64,000 bases of DNA from Phoenix dactylifera (taxonomy: Eukaryota > Streptophyta > Magnoliopsida > Arecales > Arecaceae): the NCBI RefSeq assembly GCF_009389715.1, contig NC_052404.1, forward strand, positions 11,709,756 to 11,773,755, given 5' to 3'. Below the pieces are notes generated by a model. It did no database searches. It was given only the letters and a program-made list of their open reading frames with translations, and was not told where the DNA came from. The first letter of the stretch is position 1. The number at the start of each line of letters is the position of its first letter. This document shows, one piece after another, positions 40,481 to 52,900 of this stretch. The translations under genes were made by a program, and so were the position numbers.

Positions 40481-41540
40481 GGCAGTGTGCAGGCAACATT
40501 AATTATGCAAATCTGGCACAGCCTTTATGTGAGGTAGTTGAACTCGGCAGCAATGGCTATGAATCTACGATGGCATTGGCCGATATAGGTGCCCCAGTCA
40601 TTGCACCGCCGAGCATCACATTCTTCTGCAGCAGTGAAAACAAGTCAAGGAGAAGGCGATGTGGTCTCACCATATACATCAGATAACTCAGCCTGCATGT
40701 CCTCTACTTCATTAAGTTACACGCCATCCTGTAATGCAATTATAAGTAATTTAATGGAAAATAGAAGTCAGTCTGACTAGAACAAAGCATTCGCCAAAGC
40801 TAGAGGTCCCACATTACCTTATTTTCCTTGTTGCCAATTATGATAGCCATTATTGTTACTTTTACTAGATAGATAAAGTAAATACAAAATCATATTCATA
40901 CAACAATTCAATGCATATATACCACTGAAACATAATGCCAGGGAAAAGTGGCCTCTTTTTCTATGAATTACACCTATTTCTTATAACCGAATATGATGAC
41001 TTTAAGCAACAATTCCATGTCAAACTTTCTCACATTTCATCATTTTGGAGATAAATATTATCCGCTTTTTTGGAAGCAATAGCTCAATGTGCTGGATTTA
41101 TTGCTTATTCAGTTTAGCATCAACATTAAAAAAATAACCTTTTGCAGAGTTCTTGAACATATTACTCCATAAGTTATTTGGAATTTTTTACCTTTATCCC
41201 GGCACTGGCGAGTCAGATTTACCCTACATGAAAAGGTTTCTCGAGTTACCAAGAGTTAACCGGATTTTAGATTTTAAGGTGGGTTTCTAACTTTTTGGGG
41301 ATGTGATGGGGGCCCCGAACAAATGGATAAGTCTCCCGAGCGCGATTTCCTCAAAAATAGAGTGCGGTGTTCGCGTGTCAAGTCCGTGCGTCAAAAGCAA
41401 AGTACCGGTCAGGAAAGCATGACATGCGGACCAACTCACGTGTTAACTGAGGTTAAAGTCGGCACCTCACGCCAATACGGGCCAAGTTCAACCAGACAGA
41501 GTTGCACGCGGCATGAGAGAGCCTCGTATATGCTAGAGTA
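40481..41540. other. Intergenic region, nothing firm
   Basis: Possibly continues the CACTA remnant for some distance. From 41300 the sequence grades into what may be the 5' part of a LINE fragment. No gene is supported. Confidence 0.35.
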
Positions 41541-41555
41541 TATTTAAGGGCTCAA

Positions 41556-41879
41556 CGAATATTTTTGAAGAGTGATTTTGCTACAGTGATTAAGTGGATC
41601 CGGTGCGGACGTGCCATGCCAGATCTATACTTACTAGTCGGGAATGTATGCCATCTTTTGGTCAATCTCGACTCTTTCTGGGTCGCACATGTATTTCGGA
41701 AGGCGAACAGTGCGGCGGACTGGGACGCCTCCTCCGCAGCTCATCACTCCTGGGCTTTCTTATAGGATGACAATGGCCCCATTCCGCAGGGCCTCGATCG
41801 TGTTTTGTATTCTGATTGCTCGTAGCGTACTCACTTCCATGTGCGGTGAAACTCCAGTTTACCAAAAAAAAAAAAAAAA
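41556..41879 (+). mobile_element. LINE RNase H tail with poly(A)
   Basis: The plus frame encodes SDFATVIKWIR, LLVNLDSFWVAHVFRKANSA and ADWDASSAAHHSW, the C-terminal RNase H domain of plant LINEs. It ends in an A-run at about 41863-41879, as expected for the 3' end of a target-primed insertion. It is 5'-truncated and carries a stop after the domain. Confidence 0.75.
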
Positions 41880-43944
41880 TCACAGTTTCTATCAATTGTT
41901 TTTAACTAGTTTACTTGTATATTATCATAAACTTTATTTGTTGTTACAGAATGATATACAACATCACGAGCTTATTTGTTTGGGCAGGAAATTGGAGGAG
42001 TAGTTCATTGGACTGGGCTTATTTAAAATCTTAAAATGTTTTTTTTTTTTTTGGTGGGGGAGGTGGGGTGGGGTTAAACACAACTTAAGAATGCTTTGCC
42101 AAGACACAGCTCTTTGACATCCCTCTGTTATATTATTCATCAATCTAATGAATCTAGCATCTTTGTCATTAGTAAAGCATTTATGTCGTTTGTATTCCTC
42201 AATACCATTATATGCAACGGCCACTTTCATATTTAGAGTAGCCTTGTAATATGTTGCTAAGAGAGGAGCTGCGTCGATACGGTTTCGAACGGGGCTACGA
42301 CAGGTCTTTCCCTATTTTTTGTGTGTCTTCCCTAGAAAATCTATTCTTTTGATTCTTTTGAACGGGTTTAGCTGATTTTGATTCCGTATAAAAATTGCAA
42401 CCAGGAATGGTCAACTTTTGATGATCTCAATGTGCATATCGTCTCATTGCACTAAGTAATTCTTTTTCCCTTTCTTTGATACCATTGTTGTTTATTTCTC
42501 TAATACTGAAAATTTGGTGAGTATGCTGTGTTTTAGGGTTCCTTTTGTTGAATGTGGGTGGTTAATATGGTCAAATCAAAAACCCATTTCAGTGCCGATA
42601 GTTAATTGTGCTCTCTTTTTAGCAGATATCCTTCTTCTGAGATTGGAAAAGAGGTAGGCAGGTAGCTAGCTGTTTCACTGCAGGTTAGCACAAAAGATGA
42701 CAGTACTGGAACCATGAAGAAATGGGCATATTCCCATTAGCTGTTCCTTATTATTATCCAGAAAATTCACATTTTGTGATCATTCAGCGACAGCCAATCC
42801 ACCAATGTAAGCTACTATTAATTTGTGTTGTTAACAGTCATTCAACAAATTTGATAATTCAAGTAATATGAATCTGTACCTAGAAAAATGCCTGATTGCT
42901 TTGCAAAGTCCCCTGGATCTATTGCTATATGACCATGGCATCTCTTGCAAAGTACCTGAACAGATTTGCTGATACCACATGAAAGGCGAATTCGAGTACT
43001 TCTCTCCTGTTGGCATTTCAATAACCTACACAACAAGAGGAATTCGACGGTAAATCGGCAGGTCATACCATCAGCTTTCTTTTTCACAAAGCCTGAGACA
43101 CATATAGCCTAACATCTTGTAACAGGAGTGCAAATACATTGCGACAACGAAAGGAACACTACATATCATTTAGTGATCCCCGGCAGACTTCAAGTCGACA
43201 ATAATCTGGAGTTACTTATTTGGAGTGCTCAATTTGGCCCTAGCTTCAATATACTCTTGAGTTATAGGTGCTACAGGGTTATGGTCAGGTCAGACAAATT
43301 ATTTTCTTTTTAGGCATTTCGCTACCACATCCTGCCCATGTTCTAACGCAGGATGAAAATTTTTTGCACAGTAACGACTACATCAACACTGAAAACAAAG
43401 AATGGCTGCAAAGATCTTAGAAGACAGATGAGACAAAATCCTTGTTAATAAGAACAGAGGATTCAGTAAGATGATTTGGAAGTCAGCAAGCAATGTGATT
43501 TACCAATGCTTTCATAAAGAATTATATGTGGTATTGCAATATAATTCAATTCATACCGAGTTGCACTTTGGAAGGTGCAGCACAGAAATATCTATGCTTT
43601 GGAGGTCTCACTGAATCATCAAGCTCGGTAACTTCGTACATACCAACTCACAATACAGAATGGTCAAATATGAAAAGAAGGGCAAATTATACATGACTAA
43701 TCAAAGTCATTCCCACAAAGATTGACAATTCCAATAATGAAATAAAAAACTAATCAAAATTTCTTTTTTTATTCTTTAGAGAAACAGATTATGTGTCTTA
43801 GTTCTCTCTTTCATACTACAGATCCGAGACCTGTACATGTGCCTGGTGCTTCTTCCTGCTTCCCCTCCCATATGTAACTTTCTGCTGTTAAAAGCTTAAA
43901 GAAGTAGTCCAGCTGGAACCAAACACAGTTGGCTTCAGCAAACT
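41880..43944. other. 3' flank of TGD2; unresolved coding-like stretch at 42842-43087
   Basis: Minus-strand 42842-43087 has open frames with plausible splice-like boundaries (for example TTGTGTAG before GTTATTGAAATGCC and CAG before GTACTT). I do not recognise the product, and TGD2 is complete without it. The rest is AT-rich noncoding DNA including a T16 run near 42040. Confidence 0.3.
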
Positions 43945-46900
43945 TCACAAGAGTCTGCTAAGAGACTTTATTAACAACTTCAGATTCAGCCTTGCAGCTT
44001 CATCACCCGTGAAGCCTGAGATGTCAGAGCTTATACTCTGCAAATTTATTAGAGATTTTTAATATATAAATAAAAACTTTTAGCACAGAAGTAGGAAATC
44101 AGAAAGAGGACAAGGGCCCCACCTCAATATTTTTCAGTGTGAATATAAAAGCAAAAATAGACTGCCTGATTAGTTCACCATTCTCAGGAGTTAAAAGAGC
44201 AGACTGCATCTTTCTGCAAGATCATTAAGGTTAGTAGCTAGTGACATGCGCAACCACCATGTTCGACCAAGTGCAGCACATCTCCACCTTTCATGAATAA
44301 GAGTTTTTATCTACTCATATTTGAATTTCTCTAATCCTTGATTTCCATCTAAATTCACCTTGATGGGAACAAAAAGGAAAAAAAATATGCAGCATAATAC
44401 TTGAAATAAAGTCATATTGAATACTTATCTTAAAAAAGATAAAAGACATAAAAATAATATAGTGAAGACTGAATAAAAAAACAAACAGAAGGCACATTCA
44501 AAAAAAAAAAAAATCTAAGCACGTAGTCGAGCACTCAAAACTAAAGTAGGTGTACATGTATTTGAAAAAAGTTACCACTCTAGCCTTCAAAGTAATTATC
44601 TGAATGATTTGAATTTTAACATGTTTGAAAGATGTAAAACAGAAATAGAGACCATCTAGGCACTTATTGGGTAGGTGTGCTACAATTGATGCAATTTGAA
44701 TCCAGATTATCTAGATTTTTAATGGATAAGCTCACAAGTTTGCAGAGTCCAAGAAGAAAACTAAGCATCACAAAATTACAGGAAACAACCTTTTACAATT
44801 ACTTCTGCTCTGCATGGTTGAATTAGATTATTTGAATCTTTTCTCTGAATCTGTTATTCCCCACATGTTTATCATGAATGAATTCCCAGAGAGTGCAGAC
44901 ATAATCAACTTCGTTCTGAGGAAATTGTATATTAACTCCATTTTTTCTCAAAAGGATCACTAGTAATTCCCAGAAAACTCTATTACTAGTATAGAATAAG
45001 ACCAAACTTCAACCTGATTGGAAATAGGAAGGGCTATGATATGCTGTGAAATTTACCAAATTTACTTACTGAAAATATCCACAATCTCCTCAAGAACTGA
45101 AATCTATGACATGGAAGACATGATGGACTATGGAAGAAATACCTAATCCAACAAGTTATAAAAAGACAAAGCAAATAACCAGCAAGACCTATTACCTAAT
45201 CCAACAAGTTATAAAAAGACAAAGCAAATAACCAGCAAGACCTATTCTAACTACAATGGTTCAGCTTTATCATAAGTGTGATATATGTTTGTCAACCCTC
45301 TGTAAATTGGTGCTTATTTCATGACAATGCACAACAGGTCAAGAGATGGGCCTGCCTAGAATCCAGAAAAATCATTTTGCAAGAGGGGGGGTTACCTTGA
45401 CATTAGCAAGAGTCTAGAGACTCTAGACAAAAAGAAAATAACAAGTAAAAAAAAAAAAAAAGAAAGAGTGAGAGAGCAAAAGTTCCATTTTCCATTGGTG
45501 TACTACAATAGTGAAGAAGGTTACTCAGAGGGGTGCCTTAGTTCTGCACATTAGCATAAATTGGAGCCTCACTTTTGCTAAGGCTTTGCCAGAGTGATGT
45601 CAGTATTTAGATGATTGAAGTCATACCAACCACATTAATCAAGTCTATACATAAGGCAAAAGAAAACTCCACTGAAGGATTAGCTCAACTACCAGTCTTA
45701 TTTCCGTTAGAATGCATGATCAACCACACAACTAAGCATACTTATAGATGGCTTGGGTTACCAGAAGATGAATTAGATACCATTTAATGCATCAGACATT
45801 AAAGTTTCTCTCAGAAAGTATGGCCCTAAATCGAGCGGAATAGAGGAAAAGGATTCATGTTGCCAATCCCAACTAGTTTGGCATTGAGACTTGTTAATTA
45901 GTAGATATTAAAGTTTGAATCCAAATCCAGAGAAATCCCTCATGGCTATATCTTTCAGTTCAGAAAATTATATTAAAAACTCGATAGAGTTAAAGAAGAG
46001 TTTTTCTTGATTCCCAAGGAATCGCTCACTAATTTTAGGCTGTTCTGTAATTTTCAAGATGGTTTATGCCAGCTAACTATAAGAAACTACAGCAGACCAG
46101 GCCTTCAGTTACATGCAAGTGTTAGCTGGACTAGGTCACAGGCACAAAAAGAAAAAGGAGGTGTGCAGCTACAGAAATTCTAAGGAACTATTTTAGCAAC
46201 AGCTTGTTTTGGTAACCGTACTTGGACATCCATAAAGAGGATCTACTTGGATAACTGTCAGAGAAGTTGCCAAATCCCTTCTTTTAAATACTAATTTAGT
46301 TTTCAATGGACTGAAACCAAGGTCACTCAAAAAAAAAAAAAACCAACAAAAAGTTGCTCAGACTAAGGGCCATATGAAGAATCTGTTTCTATCAGAATGC
46401 AATGCCAGCTATAATATGCAATATTGAGTAAAACTACAGATTTATCATAACCAAAAACAATGACTAAAATCTATAAACTAAAGTAACCTTCAGACAGCAA
46501 TAATCTTAATTAACCTTAAATCTTGTCATCACCAAACTTAAGCTAATTCCTGTAAAGTGTAATACTTGACTGAATTTATAAAGGGCAAAAGGAGATGAGT
46601 TTTAGAAAAGCCTTGAAGATCAATACATGCCTTAAAGGGTCATGAACAAATTTAAGCATTATTTTTTCAAGAAAAATGGGAAAAATAACCATGCCGAACC
46701 CCTTAAAACTACCAAAACAACTCTAAGCACGTATACACATGCAACCTGATACAAATTCTATTACGTCACCACTCAAGCAATTTATGAAGAATTCAAGCAT
46801 CAATAGACTTGTAAAAACATATGATAGAAGCAAGATGCTATAAAAATCAAAAGACAATAGCTGGCCTCGAAAATTGAGGTTCACTTATTGTACCTCAAAT

Positions 46901-49900
46901 CCTCTGTTGCATCAGCCAGCGTTTTGGTTAAACTCTCCACATCCTTCAGCAGAGCATTATCACGAACCTCGATAAGCAAAGGTTGTATATTTTCAGCCAA
47001 GGCTTCAATCTGTTACATCACTACAGCAGAAATCTATGCATGTAAGCATGCCTAGCTGCTTTTAATTTATGGATCATGCTTATATTCTTAAACACAAAAA
47101 GAACAGTTGACGGAAAAAAAAATATATGGACCCATTAAAATATTGAGATTTTGCATGAAAAAATGCTCCTTCTCTTGTGAAGTCTGCTTGAGGTTGAGAG
47201 GAAGCAATAAAAGCTGTGATAGAGAGAGTGAGGATGATAGTGTTATTTTGATGATTAACAAGCAATTATCTAGAGCATGCTATAAGTTAAATTGATACTT
47301 CATTTATAAGTTCATTACTCTCAGTACATTTGTTTAATTGAGAATATATATATGGTCTTGTTCATTTGAATGAATCTAACCTTAAGAATGCAGCAAAGTG
47401 TGGATTGAGTCGACCCATAGGTTGATTGGGTCGACCCCGGCACATCGAGGAATCATCTGGCACACTCCTGCAAAAGTGGCACAAATGAACAGTGAGTTGG
47501 GTCGACCCAAGGTAAGCATGAGTCGACCCAACCTCCAAAGAACCTCAAAACGCAAAGGAAGAATGCTCTCTGGATTTTCTGAGAGGGTCGACCCAAGAAG
47601 AAGTTGAGTCGACCCAAGTAAACCTTGAGTCGACCCAAAGAAAGGTTGAGTCGACCAAAGTGAAGAAAGGCTGAAATTCAAGATTCTGAATTTCCTGAAG
47701 TTGGGTCGACCCAAGAAAAGTTTGAGCTGACCCAAGGTTTGAGTCGACCCAAAGAAAGGTTGGGTCGACCCAAGGCAACAGAAGGCTGAATTTCAAGTTT
47801 CTGTGTTTTCTGAGAGGGTCGACCCAAGGAATGTTTGAGTCGACCCAAGTGAAGGTTGGGTCGACCCAAGGACAGGTTGAGCCGACCCAAACACGGGCTG
47901 AACATAACGGCTAGTTGTGCAGAAATGCTTTTTGGACTCCCAACGGCTATAAACGGCTAGTTTCTTCAATCCAACGGTCAGAAAGGACTATTTGGAGGTT
48001 GGAGAAGTATTTAAGAGGGAGTATTCATCAGAGGAAGTAAGCCTTGGGGGAAAATACATCAAGTGCATTCAAGAGAGAACCCTAGCAAGGCAAGCCTCAT
48101 CCAAGTGCTTCATTCAAGAATCAAAAGAAAGGGGTTGAGCAGTTTCAAAGAGGCATCAAGAGCTCCATCCTCCCTTGAAGAAGTGAAGCATCCTTGACAA
48201 AGAAGAGAGAAGCCACTTCAAAGCGATAAATATTTTCTAACTCTTCTTTGTAGTTTATATTGTTTTATATGCTCATTTAGGAGTTTGAATCTTTCTTTTT
48301 GTTTGTCAAACTACTTGTTGTAAGGTTTGTTGGTAAGCCCGTAAAACCAACATTGTAGGTTGTTGGTAAGCCCGTAAAACCAACGTAGGTTGTTGGTAAG
48401 CCCGTAAAACCAACGTAGGTTGTTGGTAACCCCATAAAACCAACGTAGGTTGTTGGTAAGCCCGTAAAACCAACGTAGGTTGTTGGTAACCCCGTAAAAC
48501 CAACATAGGTTCTTGGTAAGCCCGTAAAACCAACATAGGTTCTTGGTAAGCCCGTAAAACCAATTGTGAAGGTTTGTTGGTGAGCCCGTAAAACCAACAT
48601 AGGTTCTTGGTGATCCCGGAAAACCAAATTGTAAAGGTTTTGGATTGTGAGCCCGGAAAACAATCCTACTGTAATCCGAGGGGTTATAGTAAAATTCCCA
48701 AGGGGACGCTTGGGGAGTGGACGTAGGTGCCTTGGGGTGCACCGAACCACTATATATCGCTGTGTTTGTGTTGTGCTTGTTCTTATGCTTATTCTTGCAT
48801 TATCTTTCATCTTTACTCTAGTTTAATTCATTCAAGTAATTTATGAAAGCATTCACCGCACTTAATTACGAAAGTTTTTAAAAGCACTAAAATTTAGAAA
48901 AACCCAATTCACCCCCCCCTCTTGGATTGTCACCTTGGGCAACAAGTGGTATCAGAGCAAGGTGCTCTAATAGTACCCATTGATCTCACAATCAAGAGTT
49001 AAAGATTATGACAACCCAAGTGGGATGTTCTATACGAGAGGGACAATTAATTGATAGACCACCTCTATTTAATGGCACAAACTACACTTATTGGAAAGCT
49101 AGAATGAGGATATTCATTCAAGCTTCAAACTATGAATTATGGTACATCATTACCAGAGGCCCTCACTCACTCTCTCACACTATTAATGAAAAAGACTTAG
49201 CACAATTGAATGCTAATGCTATGAACATACTATATTGTGCTATCCATGAAACTGAATTTAATAAAATCTCTGCATGCTTATCTGCTAAGGAAATCTGGGA
49301 TACTTTAGAAAATATCTATGACAATATTCAGATTAGCTCACATGTGCTTCAATTACATACTAACAGTGAGCCTGCAGAAAACGATGTTGAATCTCCCAAT
49401 CCGGAAGAAAGAACAACAAATGAAGAATTCGGTGATGAAAACAAGGATCCATACCCAAACACCAAAAAATTCAAAAGCTTCCTAAAGACAAAGAAGAAGA
49501 GGAAGCAAGAAGAAAGGAAGAAAGAGATAAAAAGCAAGAAAGCCTTGACCAAGAAAGAGTCAAGCAAGAAAATGAAAGTGAGGAGCAACAATAATGACAC
49601 TAGCTCCAAAGAACTACAAGAGGTAACTAACTTATGCTTTATGGCACAAGAAGATAAGGTAAAATCTGAATCTGATTTCACACCTAATGAATTTCAGGAA
49701 GAATTCTCTTATGATGAACTATTAAATGCTTTTCATGATTTGTATGGTGAATGTAGAAAATTAGCTACGAAAAATAAAAATCTTAAAAAGATAAATCTAG
49801 AAATGTCAGAAGAAAGAAATTCTTCTGCTAAAATGAGAGACAAATTAAACTCTGAGAATGAACGCTTAAGATTAAATTCGGAAGAATTGATTCAGAAAAA

Positions 49901-52900
49901 TCAGAATTTAATTAAAGAAAATCAAAACTTAAGTGAAGAAGTTAACCAATTGAAATCTTTTATTAACAAATTCACTGTAAGTTTAGAAAGATTAAAAACG
50001 ATGTTTGAAAGCCAACATGCTGTTTTTGATAAATCAAGACTTGGTTGGATTCCTTTGCTCAATAATAAACCCCTAAAGAAAAAGGTTATCAATTCGCCAA
50101 GCAAACCATCAAATAAGATAACTTATTTCAAACATAAAAAGATTGGGCATAAAAACTTTACCTATGGTTCTAATACAAGCAAATCAAATGATAAAATTAT
50201 TACAATTAAACAGATTTGGATTCCAAAAGGAACCATATGCACTAACTCCCAAAGACCCAAGCAAGCTTGGGTACCTAAAATGAAAAACTGAGATTATCTT
50301 GCAAATGTGTCAAAGCAGCCCTTGAAACTCATGTGAAACTCTTAATTGGGTGCCATGGCACGTGACTTATAAATAAATTTTATTTCATCATTTGTGAATG
50401 TAATTTAAATTGTCATTTTATGTCTTGATATGCTTAACTTTATAAATTCAGTTAGGCTATTGAATATTTATTAAATGCCTTGTATGTATGACAAATCTTA
50501 TCTACACGATCTTAGCATGAAATTTTCTAGTGCTTGCATGATGATAAGAAAACAATGAATGAATATGTATAACTTTCTCCTTCAAGTTTTCAAAATCTAA
50601 ATTTTCTCTCTAGTATAAATGATAGATGCTGATTTCATGCCTTCATGTTAAAACTTCATTGAGCATAATCTTTGTATCCATGATTAATATCCTTCTCTAA
50701 AATTATCTCAAATTCTACTGATTAATTGTAACATGTCATGCTTAACTTGATCATAAAAATCTTTTAAAGCATGAATATTAATTCTTTTAAACTATCACTC
50801 ATAAGTCAAAATAAAATCCTAATTGCTCTAAAAGAAGATTGCTCAACTCCCTGAAACATGATTATTAGTGTTGAAAACTAAATCATAATCAAAATTTTTG
50901 ATAGAAACAACTGTTTAAGATAATTTGATTAAAACTCAACTTGTATATCTTATTGATAATTATCTTAAGCAAATAGAATCTAAGCTAAATTAATTCTGAA
51001 AATAAAAATTTTTTTTTGACCTTGATGAATCCTTCTATTGCCTCACATGCTTGTCCTTGAACCATTTTACTTAATGAAGTTATCTCTTTAGTTCAAGTGA
51101 CTTGTGCTTGCTTATATTTAGACAATCTCTTGAGTAAAGTGACTTAATATTCAATTATTGTCATATCTTATGTTGAGTCATCTAGCTAAGAAATATATTG
51201 TATGAATGTTTTGTATCTTGAAGAAACTAATGACTTTCCTTCAAGAAAGAAAAAGATTTCATTAATGATACAGGATTTATGAGCAAGAAATTTCAACTTG
51301 AAGGACACCTCGATGAAAGATACAATAAACATTTCTTTGCAAACAAAAAAAAAAAAGGAGATTTTCTTCAGCCAAGGGTGTAAAGAATCTAAAAGGTATT
51401 TGGCTTGAAGAATGCTAAATGCATTGGTAATCTAAACCCTTCTCTTGTGAGTTAGTTGAGCAAAATTAATAGTCTAAAATTATATGGTAGCATGATTAAA
51501 CATTTAATTGCTAATCTTCTTGATATCATGCTTCATTCTCATGTTAATGATAATTGTTTCATGGTATGATTAAATTGAAGTTCACTTTTGCCTGTATAAT
51601 GCATAACCATGAAATACACAAGTTTATGCCTCAAGTTTCTAATTCAAAATAACTTGTGATAAGCTATGAATCATTGGGCATAATGAAAATGCTGTTTGCA
51701 TGATATATATTTATATGCAGCATATTAGATTAATTCTTTATTCTGCTCTTTCATGTAACTACTTGAAAATAACAAAAAGAGAGAGAGATAAAGAAAAAGA
51801 AAATGAACATTGCTCAGAAGAAGTAAAAGCTAAGTAAATACTCCAATCTTAAGTAAAAGCAGCGCAAGCATAACATATTCAGCATATTTGTGAGACTTGT
51901 GTGAACATTCTTTTGGAAGGGATAAAATCCGTAATTAATTATATTTAACTAGGGAGAGTTTGGAGTGAATATCTTGTTGCTAAAGAGAACAGTTTAACAT
52001 TTCTACATTGCTCATTATAGGGATGGTGCCAATGGGGAGGCTAGTGGTAGTACCCGGCACTATTTGACCCAACTATTCGGTGTAGGGCATATTAGGGACG
52101 GCACAAGAGGGAGGCTAGTGGTAGTACCTCGTGCCCCTTCCAACTCCACCGGATAGGGAGCAAATAGAATATAGAGCATAGAAAAGTAAAACCGAAAAAT
52201 AAATGAAGATAATCAAAATGTTCATTGAATGGTTAAAGAAAGAAATTAAAAATTTGGGGAATGAATGATAAATAAATGAAAATATATAAGAAGGTTGTGA
52301 AAAATCAAATGAAGTTTCAATCACTTGAAAACACACCTTAAGGATAAAATCAGTGCTAAATTATATTTAAATAAAAAAAATTTTTATTTGAAAAGAATTG
52401 ATTTTGATCCATGACATGCTTGTTATGTTTTGCATACTTTGAATTATATATTTTCAATATTCAGTTTGAAATGCTTCATGCTTGAATAATTTGATTGAAA
52501 CATGTTTCTACCAATAGCAAATTTATTTTTCTTTATAACACTCATAATTTGGAATAGGCTTTAACTTTGTATACAAGTTTTTGCTTCACCTTTGACTTCG
52601 AAATAACTTGTGCCTCAAAGCCTAATGAAAATTGTTTTACTTGTATTCTATACTCATCAATGATATGTTGGATTTCTCTTGTACTCTCTTGATCAAAAAT
52701 AAAATTTCTTATTAAATCGGTTCCAATGCTTGAATGTTTGAAAAATTACATAAAGAATTTTTCTAAAAATATTTTTGAAAGAAATTTTAGATTTGTCGTT
52801 CATGATCACCTTTGAAATCTGAAAGTTGAATATATTTATAAAAAGAAGAAGAAAAGGATAATCTGAATTTGCAAATTAGGCAGAATGAATTGATTATAAT

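Larger units (their letters stand above)
47229..48944 (+). repeat. 5' LTR of the Copia element
   Basis: 1716 bp, TG...CA ends (TGAGGATGATAG at the start, GGGCAACA at the end). It differs from the 3' LTR at three sites only: 47355/56159, 47657/56461 and 48004/56808, with no indels. Possible TATA motifs are TATAAA at 47948-47953 and TATTTAAG at 48008-48015. It carries a GTCGAC palindrome array (about 47409-47890) and a hairpin array (48329-48666). Confidence 0.97.

Noticed and set aside
48329-48666. CRISPR-like appearance of a 30-bp repeat array
   Set aside because: The units are directly tandem with no unique spacers, lie inside an LTR and occur in a plant genome. It is a minisatellite of hairpins.
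48277-48810. 177-aa and 143-aa repetitive minus-strand frames, repeated at 57081-57614
   Set aside because: They are translations of the 30-bp hairpin repeat in the LTR, antisense to the element. No start context or family supports a protein.
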